NCBI GenBank assembly: GCA_023974075.1
Contig: CM043798.1
Coordinates: 18,900,941-18,964,940, forward strand
Reading direction: 5' to 3'
From: Chaenocephalus aceratus
Lineage: Eukaryota; Chordata; Actinopteri; Perciformes; Channichthyidae
DNA length: 64,000 bases
Positions 30,430 through 42,207 of this stretch are shown one piece after another; the stretch's first letter is position 1, and each line of letters begins with the position of its first letter. Made by a program: the position numbers and the translations under genes. The notes below the pieces were generated by a model. It saw nothing but the letters and a program-made list of their open reading frames with translations. It was not told where the DNA came from and did not search any database.

Positions 30430-31018
30430 GTGCTGACCAATCTAGAAGCAGTAATTTCTTGACTGGCAGCAAAAACAACCAATCACAGCAGTGCTTCTCT
30501 GGCTGGCTCTGTCCAATCACAAACAAGAAGTGTTCTCCCTAAAGGAATACCCTTTCCGTCCAATGTGAAATGCTGTGGTGTTTTCTGAAATGCTGTGGTG
30601 TTTTGTGAAATGCTGTGGTGTTTTCTGAAATGCTGCGGTGTTTGTGAAATGCTGTGGTGTTTTGTGAAATGCTGTGGTGTTTTGTGAAATGCTGTAGTGT
30701 TTTGTGAAATGCTGTGGTGTTTTGTGAAATGCTGTTGTGTTTTGTGAAATGCTGTGGTGTTTTGTGAAATGCCTGTAGTGTTTTGTGAAATGCTGTAGTG
30801 TTTTGTGAAATGCTGTGGTGTTTTGTGAATGCTGTAGTGTTTTGTGAAATGCTGTGGTGTTTTGTGAAATGCTGTTGTGTTTTGTGAAATGCTGTGGTGT
30901 TTTGTGAAATGCTGTGGTGTTTTGTGAAATGCTGTAGTGTTTTTGTGAAATGTTGTGGTGTTTTGTGAAATGCTGTTGTGTTTTGTGAAATGCTGTTGTG
31001 TCTTGCACTTCAGGGCCA
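30430..31018 (-). repeat. Right inverted repeat with 20-bp minisatellite
   Basis: Inverted counterpart of the left end, with about 21 minisatellite units (30,565-31,003) having TGTGGTG, TGTAGTG and TGTTGTG variants. Copy number and variants differ from the left arm, so the arrays have changed independently since insertion. Confidence 0.85.
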
Positions 31019-32332
31019 GAAAATTAGCATGCTAACTGACTAGCCCTGGCATCAGCCGAGACGCCAGGATTTCAATTGTGGGTGGGCCAATGTAATTTCG
31101 GCTGGGCCTGTTCTAATAGATGTTTCTCGTTAACAAAAATGTAATAAAATAAATGCCTGAATATCATTGTAGGTAACTGTGTAATGCATATTTCCTATAG
31201 TAAAGACACTTTTTCAAAACCCTTTTTCAAAACATTTTCACTTATGAGAAGCTTAAATATTATTTAAATGATTAAGCGGCACGCCGCAATGAGTGCAAAT
31301 AAATGTTATACTGCATGTTATTTAGTTTTGGTTCACAATACATTGATACGTTTAGAAACAAAGAGCATACAACGGCAGAATACGGAATAATGAGCGAACA
31401 CCTGATGTGTGTCTGTGTGGTTAGACCGCAGCGTGCTGTCCTTTAGCGGATCTAGTGAAGTGAGCGGCCGTGCGTAAAAGACACTGGTTCTCTGACGCGG
31501 CACTTTTCAGAGACTGCAGATTTATCATTAGGCTACTTCCTTCTGATACTGCAGAGATTTCATGAGCTGAAGGTACGTTTCATACTAAAGCAGCTGGGCA
31601 GCAGATACTGTTGCTTCACACTCATAAGCTTTGCTGATTTGGGCTGGAGAATGCCTGCCGCGTCACGGAGCACACTACAGCTTCAAAAAAAGCTTGGAGC
31701 TGGGCGTGTCTGAAGCTTGGGGATTTTATTCAAGCAACGCGACCAACAACCAATCACATGAATCTCCCGCCCCCGACATACAAAGCAATGTTACATGCAA
31801 CAGCGCTACCGCTGTTTTCTCGTTTCTGCCATCAATAAATGAACGAAGCGTACACGGACCAAGCAATCCCAAATGAAGCTAATTCACAGTAAACACACAC
31901 ACACGGCTAAAAATATCTTATAATTATATTGTTGTTGTTTTTTTTACAGTAAGTTAAAGTATTTTTTCTGCAGTTTGAGACCTGTGAGTTAGTGCATCAC
32001 TAATTATAATCCAGTGATATAATACATATTATTGTCAAATGAGCCATTCTGCATAATGAGTACTTTTTACTTTAAGTTTATTTTGATACTAATACTTTTG
32101 AAATTGTACTTAAGTAAGGTTGTGAATGCATGACTTTTACTTGTAACAGAGTAACTACTCTGTTATAAATATACACTGTGGTATTGCTACTTTTACTTCA
32201 GTAAAATATCCACATACTGTTTCCACCAATTGTTTAATTTTTTTTCTTCAAATATTCAATCAAGTCTAATTAAGTGGAAATGTTATATTCACGAAGTTCA
32301 TCTGTCTTATTTACATATCTGTCTATCAACAG
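31019..32332. other. CACTA-like interior: repeat fragments, no gene
   Basis: At 31,671-31,790 is a fragment of the CGGTACGTCC MITE family (TTGGAGCTGGGCGTGTCTGA, AATCTCCCGCCCCCGACA), complete copies of which are at 44,513-46,826. At about 32,045-32,240 is the end of a common fish repeat (TACTTTTACTTCAGTAAAATATCC...TTTCCACCA). The rest is unassigned. Confidence 0.5.
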
Positions 32333-32376
32333 GAAGAATATCAGTACAGCAGTGAGCCAGTGGAGTGATTGCTCAG

Positions 32377-32730
32377 TGTTGTGTCTCGTCAGATCTGTTA
32401 GTATTATTTCTCTGTGAGTTTATATTGTCAAGTCCGTGTCTGCCATTTCTTGTTTTACTTTGTCATTTCTCATTTCAGGTAGTTCGATTCCTACCTTGCC
32501 TGTTTGTCCACGGACCTGATTACCTGCCCCGCCCTTATTGTTTGCACCTGTGGAGTCCCTTGCTTTTGTATATATTCTGTGTGTTCCCTGTGCCAAGTGC
32601 CAGATCGTTTTGAACCTTGTGAATGGATTACCTTGTTTTATCATCACAGTAAAAACCTTTTTTTGAATCATCTTTTGTCTAGAGTCGTGCATTTGGGTCC
32701 TATCAGTTTTTGTGTGCTCCAGTCGTAACA
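32377..32730 (+). repeat. 5' LTR of the chromodomain Gypsy element
   Basis: 354 bp, paired with the 353-bp 3' LTR at 37,162-37,514. The only differences I noted are a one-base A-run difference near 32,650/37,435 and a few bases at TTTTTTTGAATCATC versus TTTTTTTGAAGAATC. The sequence just downstream (TTACGATCTGGCC) is not a tRNA complement I recognise. Confidence 0.9.
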
Positions 32731-32748
32731 TTACGATCTGGCCAACAA

Positions 32749-33782
32749 ATGGACTCAGCCGACTCTCAAACCCTGAGGGCAGCGCTCTGCTCTCAGGCTC
32801 AACGTCTGCGGCAGCAGGAGGAAGAAATGAAGGACATAAACCACGGAGTAATGACCCTGACTAGCAGCCAGAGTGAGTTTCGTGGCGTAGTTACAACACA
32901 AATTAATCACCTGGCTGAACAGCTCCATAATGTACTCACACGGTTGGATAGTGTGCCTGCCGCTCCTTCCAACGTGGCTGCCCCAGCCCCAGAGCCTACA
33001 GCTGTTTTTTTCCATGCCAGCTTCCATGATTCGTCTTGCTCCTCCAGCGAAGTTTTCGGGCGAGTCCGGTAACTGCAGTCCATTCCTAACGCAGTGTGAC
33101 CTACATTTTACCTGCCAGCCTGCTGCTTTCCCCAGTGATCTTGCCAAGGTGGCGTTTGTTGTGTCCCACCTCACGGGAAGAGCGGAAGCCTGGGCTACGG
33201 CGGAGTGGGCACGGGAGTCTCCGGTGTGTAAATCTCTCCAACTATTCACTGAGACTATAAAAAAGATCTTTGACCGAACCACACCGGGGAGAGAAGCTGC
33301 CAGAGCCCTGACACAGATCTCCCAGCAGAATCAGAGTGTGTCTGACTACGCCATTGATTTTCGTACTTTGGCCACGGACAGTGGTTGGAATTAAGACGCA
33401 CTATACGATATGTTTTTGAGTGGACTCAGTGACTCTGTGCGGGATCTTCTTGTTTCCTCTTGATCTTCCGCCGGATTTGGACAGTATGATCGCCTTGGCT
33501 ATACGCACAGACACTCGGCTGCAAGAGCGACGGAGGGAGAAAGCCAGGAAAGCGCCACCTCCTGCACGATCTCCACTACGACCCGGATTTCGGACCCACA
33601 ATTCCTCTACTACCGTGAAACCTGCTTCGGGGAACACAGAAGAGGAACCCATGCAGCTCGGAAGGGCCAGGCTGTCTCCAGAGGAAAAGCAGCGGCGCCT
33701 CCGGAAGCGTTTATGTTTCTACTGTGGGAAGCAGGGACATTTCCTGGGAGCCTGCCCGTTAAAAGACGGGGCTTACCAGTAA
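32749..33782 (+). pseudogene. Gag of the chromodomain Gypsy element, frame-broken
   Basis: Starts at ATG 32,749 with a coiled-coil-like segment (QAQRLRQQEEEMKDI). It changes frame near 33,020 into the capsid-like region (PPAKFSGESGNC, FVVSHLTGRAEAWA, DYAIDFRTLA) and is stopped at about 33,394. It resumes from about 33,470 through a basic stretch to a CCHC knuckle (CFYCGKQGHFLGACP) near 33,715-33,760. At least two frameshifts separate the pieces. Confidence 0.8.
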
Positions 33783-33819
33783 GACGGAGGGTGCTGGTGA
33801 GCCGACTGACAACCGCAGA

Positions 33820-36800
33820 TTTCCCTTCACGTTCCATGACCCAGGTTGAGGTTAGTAATAATGAGCACAGCATAGCTTTGAAAGTACTTGTAGATTCAGG
33901 GGCTGACGCTAATCTTATGGACTGGGGGGTTAGCTAAACGTTTGAAAATTGCCTCCGTGCCATTGACTCAGACACTTGAAGCTAGCGCTCTGGACGGTAC
34001 TCTCATGTGCAAAGTGACTCATAGAACCATGCCTCTTAAAATAACCATTGATCATGAACACTCAGAGTATATGACTTTTCATCTGTTTAATTCTGCACAG
34101 CATGCAGTAATTCTGGGCTATCCCTGGTTGTGCAAACATAACCCTCACATTGATTGGCGGACTGGTAAGGTTTTGGGGTGGGGAAGCGAATGCTCTCATT
34201 CGTGTTTCAGGGGCAAGACTGCTGAAATTGTCAGAGAGCCCATAGACAATGACAGGGAACATGAAAATAATCAAGACTCAGACTTCCCTGACCTTTCGAA
34301 CGTACCCAGCTGCTACCGAGATCTCAAGGAGGTGTTCAATAAAACTAAAGCGACATCCCTTCCTCCTCATCGCACCTATGACTGTGCCATCGATCTCCTG
34401 CCTGGGTCCCCCTTGCCCAAGGGAAGACTGTACTCTCTCTCAGCTCCAGAGAGAGAGTCTATGAGAGAGTACATAGACGGCTCTCTCAAAACGGGTCTTA
34501 TCCGTCCCTCGTCATCTCCCGCCGGAGCTGGTTTTTTCTTCGTTGAGAAGAAAGATGGATCCCTAAGACCTTGCATCGACTACAGCCCCCTAAACGACAT
34601 AACCATCAAGAACAGGTACCCCCTCCCGCTTATGACCTCAGCGTTTGAACTGTTGAAAGGAGCTAGAGTTTTTTCAAAACTTGACCTGCGTAACGCTTAC
34701 CACTTGGTGAGGATACGGGAGGGGGACGAGTGGAAGACTGGTTTCAACACTCCAAGCGGACATTATGAGTATCTGGTAATGCCTTTTGGTCTAACAAATG
34801 CACCTGCCGTTTTTCAGGCTCTCATAAATGATGTGTTGAGGGAATTTTTGAATCATTTTGTTTTTGTCTATCTTGATGATATCCTGATTTTTTTTTTTTT
34901 TTTTTTTTTTTTTCCCCGTGATGAAGGTTCACACGTTTCGCATGTTCGTCAGGTATTAAGAAAGTTGTTGGACAATCAACTTTATGTTAAGGCTGAAAAA
35001 TGTGAGTTCCACGTCAGTTCCACTTCATTTCTGGGTTTCATCCTGGGTCCTGACCAGATAATGATGGATCCTGCTAAAGTGAGTGCTGTGGCTGAATGGC
35101 CCACACCCTCTTCCAGGAAAAAAGTCCAACAATTCCTTGGATTTGCTAACTTCTACAGGAAGTTTGTTAGGAGTTTTAGTTCTATTGCCGCTCCTATGCA
35201 TGTACTCACCTCTCCTTCTGTTCAGTTTGTGTGGACCCCACAGGCAGACCAGGCCTTCCAGAAGTTGAAAAAAGTTTTCACTACAGCTCCAATACTTACC
35301 ATCCCGGATTCCCAACGGCAGTTCACGGTGGAGGTGGATGCCTCCAACGAGGGCATCGGGGCGGTCCTCTCACAGAGGGCAGAGAAAGACAGTAAGCTCC
35401 ATCCATGTGCCTACCTTTCCCGTAAGTTGACTGCGGCTGAACGGAACTATGATGTAGGCAATAGAGAGTTATTAGCCGTGAAGGTAGCACTGGATGAGTG
35501 GAGGCACTGGCTAGAAGGGGCAAAACAGCCATTTATTGTGTGGACAGACCACAAAAATTTGGAGTACATACGCAAGGCTAAGAGGTTAAACTCCAGACAG
35601 GCACGATGGACCTTATTTTTCAATAGGTTTAACTTCACTCTCTCCTACCGTCCTGGCTCACAGAACGCCAAACCAGACGCGTTATCCAGGCTTTTTGACC
35701 CAGAGGCTCTTTCCAAGGAGACAGAGTCCATTTTACCACCCACTCAGGTGATAGGAGGGGTGACATGGCCAATTGAGGCTAAGGTAAATCAAGCTTTAGA
35801 GGGAAAAACCGTACCCAGTGGTGGCCCCCCTAACCGTCTCTTTGTTCCCCCATCTGTCCGCTCTGATGTGATTCACTGGGCTCACACATCTGTATTAACA
35901 TGTCATCCAGGTATCAGACGAACTATGTACATGATAAAGCAAAGGTTTTGGTGGCCTAAAATGGAGAAGGAGGTTACTGAGTATGTGGCAGCCTGCACTA
36001 CCTGTGCTCGGAATAAGACCTCTACCCAGTCTCCTATGGGTCTACTGCAACCTTTGTCCATTCCAAGCCGCCCATGGTCTGACATCTCGCTGGATTTTGT
36101 CACTGGACTGCCGCCCTCTGCAGGTAACACCACCATTTGCACTGTTGTTGACAGATTCACCAAAATGACTCACTTTATCCCCATGCCCAAATCTCCCTCT
36201 GCTAAAGAGACAGCAGAAGCGCTCTTATCTCATGTTTTCAGGCTGCATGGATTTCCTCGATGTGGTGTCAGACCGTGGGCCGCAGTTCGTTTCCCAGTTT
36301 TGGAAGGAATTCTGCAGCCTGATAGGAGCCACTCCCAGCCTCACATCTGGTTACCACCCACAGGCTAATGGTCAATCAGAGAGGATCAACCAGGAACTGG
36401 AGACGTGTTTACGGTGTCTGGTGTCCCAGAATCCCACAACTTGGAGCAAGCAGCTGATATGGGTGGAGTATGCCCACAACACCCAACCTACATCTGCCAC
36501 GGGTCTCTCCCCTTTTCACTGCGCCTATGGTTACCAACCTCCTCTGTTTCCAGAAGTAGAGAAGGAAGTGACTGTACCGTCAGCACATGCCCTGGTGAGG
36601 CGGTGTCACAGAGTCTGGGCAGGAGCTCGCCAGGTTCTCCTGAAGAGTGCTGCTCGCATGAAAAAGACAGCAGATCGACATCGTCGTCCGGCACCTGCCT
36701 ACAAACCCGGGCAGAAGGTTTGGCTATCTACAAGAGATCTGCCCCTGTGTGTGGCCTCCAGGAAGCTGGCGCCGAGGTTTGTGGGTCCGTTTCCCATAAC

Positions 36801-37120
36801 GAAAGTTGTTAACCCGGTGGCTGTTCGCCTGCGCCTGCCCAGGTCCTTGAGAGTCCATCCGACCTTTCATGTTGCCAAAGTCAAACTGGTTCGGGAGAGT
36901 CGTTTGGTTCCTCCATCCAAGCCTCCTCCTCCCCCCCGGATGTTAGACGGCGGTCCTGATATATGACGTCAAGAAACTGCTAGCAGTCAGGAAGAGAGGA
37001 CGCGGCCGACAGTTCCTTGTAGACTGGAAAGGATACGGTCCAGAACATCGGTCGTGGGTACCAGCAAGTTTTGTTGTGGATCAGAAACTGATAAAGGACT
37101 TTTTCAGACTTAATCCACAG
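33820..37120 (+). pseudogene. Pol of the chromodomain Gypsy element (PR-RT-RH-IN-chromo)
   Basis: The protease active site [11 protein letters not shown] (about 33,890-33,920) is followed by a frame break. An 808-codon frame (33,942-36,368) then has RT ([43 protein letters not shown]), RNase H ([15 protein letters not shown]) and the integrase zinc-binding segment and start of the core ([10 protein letters not shown]). Immediately after YLDDILIF a T-run (34,888-34,912) encodes extra Phe residues. A frameshift near 36,250 moves the rest of integrase ([18 protein letters not shown]) to the frame ending at 36,966. Another at about 36,963 moves the chromodomain (FLVDWKGYGPEHRSWVPA) to a frame ending in the 3' LTR. 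Confidence 0.85.
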
Positions 37121-38211
37121 GACTCTGGGCCGTCCGGAGTCGGCCGTAGAGGAGGGGGTACTGTTGTGTCTCGTCAGATCTGTTAGTATTATTTCTCTGT
37201 GAGTTTATATTGTCAAGTCCGTGTCTGCCATTTCTTGTTTTACTTTGTCATTTCTCATTTCAGGTAGTTCGATTCCTACCTTGCCTGTTTGTCCACGGAC
37301 CTGATTACCTGCCCCGCCCTTATTGTTTGCACCTGTGGAGTCCCTTGCTTTTGTATATATTCTGTGTGTTCCCTGTGCCAAGTGCCAGATCGTTTTGAAC
37401 CTTGTGAATGGATTACCTTGTTTTATCATCACAGTAAAACCTTTTTTTGAAGAATCTTTTGTCTAGAGTCGTGCATTTGGGTCCTATCAGTTTTTGTGTG
37501 CTCCAGTCGTAACACTCAGGCAAGTACAGTGATATATTACTATTATTATTACTGTTATTCTTCACTGCGTAATGTAATATAAAATTGTGGATAAATGTTT
37601 AAACCATTGTTTTAATATTACAAATTATGTCTGTTCATTTACAGAGTGGCCTTAAAAAAATGACCAAAACGTTCTCTTATCGAAGGCTCGAGGTTGTGAC
37701 GGGCAGTCCTGCTGCTGGTGACTTCAAAGAGAGATGGCCTGCTTTGTTTTGTGAAGCTGAGGTAGGTGAATCTATACATGCTCCATTGTACAGGAACACA
37801 TTTAAAAAAGATAGATACACATGAACATTAATTAACTTGAAACACTATTCTCTCAAAGTAAAAATTCTATAAATAACTTGTTCATTCCACCATTAATATC
37901 TGCACGATTTATAACACCCTATACATAATTGACCCTGCCTTCATTTTGTATCAGACTTATTGGCCCAGTTCCTCATGTTGTGCTTACGATTACTTTGTCA
38001 CTTCAGATAAAGGCGGAATTCGGGCGAATAACTACAATTTCGCTGGAGCAGAGCTTCATGTACAACCTCGACAACTACACACCAACACGTATTGCCCTGA
38101 TGAAGGCCAAGGGAGGAGTCCTCGGGACCAAGCTGAGGCCGTTCCTGGAAACACTGAGTCAGGTATGCTTGTTCAAAATTGTGCATGATCACATTTTTTT
38201 TTTAAGGAAGA

Positions 38212-38312
38212 CAGACCTCACTCACACACACATCACCCGATGCCCAATGCTTACACACACATCACCCAATGTCCAATGCTTACACACACACACATACAGC
38301 ACACATCCTCAC
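38212..38312. repeat. Short CA-rich tandem repeat in an intron
   Basis: Two to three imperfect units of about 33 bp (ACACACATCACCCRATGYCCAATGCTTAC) followed by (CA)n. It lies in the intron of the SAMD3-like gene. Confidence 0.7.
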
Positions 38313-38571
38313 ACTCGGTTGTTTAAATGCCCCTGCATGGTCCATCTTTCCATGGCTCTTGCTCAGTTGGCTCAAATCACTCCTCCTCGCACATGTATGC
38401 TCTTGTTTTCTTCCTTGAAAGTTTATTGTGTATGAATATTAGTTCAGTATTGACACAATATTAATCTCTTCACAGAAGCAAAGCATTGACATGAGGCGTG
38501 ACTCTGTGATCTGCAGCCTCAGACTATATCTTGGCGAAAAACAACAGGATATTTTTGAAGCTAAAGCATGA

Positions 38572-39803
38572 TTATTATTTTTTTAATGACACTGTTGTAA
38601 CATTTTAATGTTAAAACAAGAGGTCTTTAGAGGGAGATAGCAGCTCAACAGTTTATGTCATATAGAAGTGGTTTACATAATCTGAAAGCTGGGTCAAATT
38701 GTTCTAGTCACAAATCTATTATAAACATAGTTTATTCATTTCAATTAATTAAATTGTAATGTTTTCAGTGTATTACAGCTCAGAACATTGGTCCAAGTAT
38801 TTGAGAGATGCTATCCTGCTCTATTATGTCCCATAACTTGTTGCAGCAATTGTTGTGTTGATAGAATTTAATACACAGATTTGCTGCTAAATTTAAGCAT
38901 ATTAACCACTCGAGAATTGCCAAATATGGTCAAAAATTCCTTCAAAGTATCACATTAGGACATCAAGACATAGAATAATCTATGCTGTGATTTGGAATAA
39001 AAAAATCTGAATTATTTTTAAATTTCTGCAAGAATTGCATTTTTCCGCGATTGGATGGTGTTCTGGAAACTGCTCAGAAACCCCATTTTTGTAAATAAAC
39101 CTAGGAACACCATACATCCTCTGAAAGCCCTCCATCTCTAGTTTATGGCTGTGACTATCCTAGAAGCCACAACAGCTCATTTTATACTGTGAAGTCAATC
39201 TTCAAAAAAAGTTTCACTCTAATGGAATGGCTCCTACATCATCACACATGAATATAATTGGGCTCATTGGATCCACATATCTAATTCATGCAATTCCAAG
39301 ACCCCAGCATGTAAAAATGTTAAAATACAACGTTTTAAGAAAGGCAAAAAAAAACACATTTATACTGCATGCACAGAACTGCATGTTTTTCGTCCCAAAC
39401 TGCCTGTGATCAGCATGAAGTGTCCATGTGTGTAAAGAGGAGACTCGTGGGTATCCAGAGAACACATTTTCATTCAGATATCTTGAGCCCAAAATGTTGC
39501 CTATCTTTGCAGCGTTATTTAGCCTCTTTGTCATGTCATGTCAGCATGACATGGTTGGACAAGGCACCAATGGATTCCTCAGATCCTAATTTCATATGAT
39601 ATCATCTTTACTCTAGCTTCAGAACTGAGCCCTCTAGAGCCTCTGAAAGACAGTACAATTGGCCGGCCCGGATGAGGGCCCTAGGGTCTCAGAGTTAATG
39701 ATGGTCTTTAGCACATGTTTTCATTCTGCCCTGACAATGAAGTCACTTTGCATGATTCAAGCATTCTGTTTCTCACTTCATTTTTCTTGTAAATTGTATG
39801 CAG
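38572..39803. other. Intron-like stretch without recognisable features
   Basis: AT-rich and non-coding; it separates the last two exons of the SAMD3-like gene. I see no repeat termini or open frame of interest. Confidence 0.4.
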
Positions 39804-40255
39804 GAGGACAGCCGCAGTGATGCAACTGAACACGTCTTGAAGATCCTGGTTGTCCATGGTGCCAATGAAGAGGATCCAGTTGATGCAGCCCTCCTGCTTG
39901 AAGGCAGAGAGATTATGCCAGGATGCGGCACTACTGCCAAAGCATGCACGCTCCTTATGGGGCTGATGTATGCGTTAAACTTGGCATACCCCCCCAACAC
40001 TGCGCTACACTTTTGAGGTGTTCCAGAAACTTTTTCTCGGACTGGATGGGATTAAGCTGACCCCAAAAGTGCAAGCTTTGAATGTGAACCTGCTGTCTTA
40101 AAGACATGGAAAAGCCGTCTATTCATATCAAGTATGTTCTTGCATGAGGCCCTTTGTAAGTCGCTGCAAGTTGAAATGTATTTGACAATTGACTTTATTT
40201 CTGTCTAATTTGAAACTTTGAGCTCACAGACTTGGAGGAAGTTACACATGTACAT

Positions 40256-41314
40256 TAGGGGTCGACCGATTATCGGCCAGGCCGATTATCGGGGCCGATA
40301 TTCCTCATTTGACCGATTATCGGTATCGGCCTTTTTTTTATAAAATTGCCGATAACACTTTGGCTCTGATGCGGCCGTTTCTCTGTCTGCAGTCACCACT
40401 CTCTGTACACGAGCAATGTCCCGCCCACAGCGCTATCTGATAGGCTATTACTGAAGTGTCAATCAACACTGAAGATTTTCCGGGCGGGAGCCAGCCATAG
40501 AGGCGGGACCTTCTCAGATTACAGGCAGGTGCGAAGAACACAGACAGAGGCGAGCAGCAGCGCTGAGCGGCAGAGCCATACATGTGTTTCGAAGGTAAAT
40601 CAGTTGAAAGCCGAAGTTCAATAAACATCCCAATCCCCTATGCTGAAGTTGCAAAATCAGCACGATCTATTGATCCAATTCTATCAGCTTCCCAGTTACA
40701 CAGGGACGCGGGAAGTCAGTCAGCATGCAGCGGAACTGTGGTGCGGAGGGGGGGGCTGCGAGTGGAGCCTCCCAGTTTTTCAGGTTGATATGTGAAGCTC
40801 ATTAGCTAATGTATTTAGCAAATGTTTAGCAAAATATTAGAAGTGAGGCTACTAGTCTAACGTTAGGTCTACTGTAATAGCCTCACTTTTAATAGTTTGC
40901 AAAACATTAGCTAGCACTAGTGTTTTGCAGTTGCTAGCAGTTTATTGGGATTTTATGCTAGACAGACAGGCATTGGTTTGATATAATAAATTAAGCATTA
41001 TTGTTAGTTAAGCATGTCAGCCTGCAGCCCCACTTCTTGTCTCTCTCTAACTCATAGCAGATGGCTGCACTAAAGAAAAGGGCACAGAGAGGAAACCAGT
41101 TGTAAGATGTTTAAAAGTTCATTAAACATAATATATGCTTAAATGCATTTCAAAGAAGTTGTGTTGGAGTTTGTGTTATTCTACATTTTGACACCAAGAT
41201 TTTCTGATTTTACTGCAAATGTATATCGGTTCCAAATATCGGTTATCGGTCTCCTTGATTATTAATAATCGGTATCGGTATCGGCCTTGAAAAAGCCATA
41301 TCGGTCGATCCCTA
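40256..41314. mobile_element. hAT-type MITE with 8-bp target duplication
   Basis: Ends TAGGGGTCGACCGAT and (complement) TAGGGATCGACCGAT, with CCGATTATCGG-rich subterminal sequence on both sides. Flanked by ATGTACAT at 40,248-40,255 and 41,315-41,322, the 8-bp duplication of hAT elements. No transposase. It lies 150 bp past the end of the SAMD3-like gene. Confidence 0.9.
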
Positions 41315-41322
41315 ATGTACAT

Positions 41323-42104
41323 GTAAAGTAATTGTCAAGCTTCTTCACATGCAGACTTCTCAACTGATAGAGTGATTGTGTTAAGTGTGACGCAACAGTT
41401 TCTAAGGACCTAGCTAATTTCCCGTTATTCCTCACCACCTGGGTTTTCTTGTTCTAAACACTTCAGCGTTTTCTCACCTGCCTCTGAGCTTTCATGGTTC
41501 TGGCTCTTGGGCTTTGTGAAAGCTGCTTCTTAGAGATTGTTTGCATGCAGTTATTATAATGTTAATGTTGTCGGTTAATAGTGATTTAATTGTTGACAAA
41601 ATAAAGTGTAATTGGATTGTATTTTAGTTGTGTGATTTGTGCTCAATGTATATTAAATGCATAGATTATTACATTTATTAGGTAACATTTTTCAAAAGTA
41701 AATGAGTAACAATTACATAATTAAAGTGAGTAATATAACTTCAAACAAATGAGTAATTCAACATTTTAAACTGAAAAAATATGATAACATTTACTTCATA
41801 ACAGTAACTATTACAGATATATAATATTTACTTAATAATTTGATAACAGTGATGTTCCTGTCCATGAAGAAAATAATTAGACTTTACTTAATTAGTTCAA
41901 ATAAATATAACGTGTAACTTCAACATTAAGTAACATTTACTTAATATTTTCACCAATGTTACTTCTGGTGATAAGTACATTTGACTTGATACTGGAAAGT
42001 AAGTTCTACTTGATATTACAGCAGTAAAATATACTTAGAAAAAGTAAGTGCACATACTTGCTAAGATTTAATCAAGTAAATCCTACAAGTTGTTTCTTTC
42101 AGTG
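41323..42104. other. Right subterminal part of the CACTA-like element
   Basis: AT-rich, with many AGTAAC / TTACTT words (for example GTAACATTTACTTAA). It ends with the terminal CAGTG. No gene. Confidence 0.5.
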
Positions 42105-42205
42105 TAGTTTGACCATATATAACAAGTGAAATCAAAGAGCCAACTAGTGTAGGCAGCTGCCGTGTGATATCAAAGATATGGAATACATACTCAAATGGCT
42201 TGCCA
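42105..42205 (-). repeat. Distal tip of the outer element's right inverted repeat
   Basis: Inverted match to 13,435-13,536 (ATGGCAAGCCATTTGA, GGCAGCTGCCTACACTAGT, CTCTTTGATTTCACTTGT). It closes the outer element and is followed by TA. Confidence 0.85.
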
Positions 42206-42207
42206 TA

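Larger units (their letters stand above)
32377..37514 (+). mobile_element. Chromodomain Gypsy LTR retrotransposon
   Basis: LTRs at 32,377-32,730 and 37,162-37,514 (TGTTGTGTCTCG...CAGTCGTAACA) are almost identical, indicating recent insertion. A 5-bp target duplication CTCAG flanks them (32,372-32,376 and 37,515-37,519). A purine tract (AGAGGAGGGGGTAC) precedes the 3' LTR. Between them lie gag, protease, RT, RNase H, integrase and a C-terminal chromodomain, the order of chromoviruses, which target chromatin through that domain. Several frame breaks make the copy inactive. It sits at the end of what may be an exon of the SAMD3-like gene (32,333-32,376). Confidence 0.9.
37645..40101 (+). pseudogene. 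C-terminal half of a SAMD3-like multi-exon gene (CACTA-like element gene)
   Basis: Exons: 37,645-37,761 (RRLEVVTGSP, FKERWPALFCEAE), 38,007-38,162 (IKAEFGRITTISLEQSFM, NYTPTRIALMKAKGG), 38,476 to about 38,565 (CSLRLYLGEKQQDIF) and 39,804-40,101 (ILVVHGANEEDPVDAALLLE, LLMGLMYALNLAYPP). These blocks match the layout of numerous fish proteins annotated as sterile-alpha-motif-domain-containing 3-like; the SAM domain itself is not seen here. The third exon lacks a GT donor and runs into TGA at 38,569-38,571. A one-base shift in the C-run near 39,990 breaks the last exon, beyond which the frame continues (FEVFQKLFLGLDG) to TAA at 40,099-40,101. A possible upstream exon (32,333-32,376) is hit by the Gypsy element. 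Function unknown. Confidence 0.6.
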
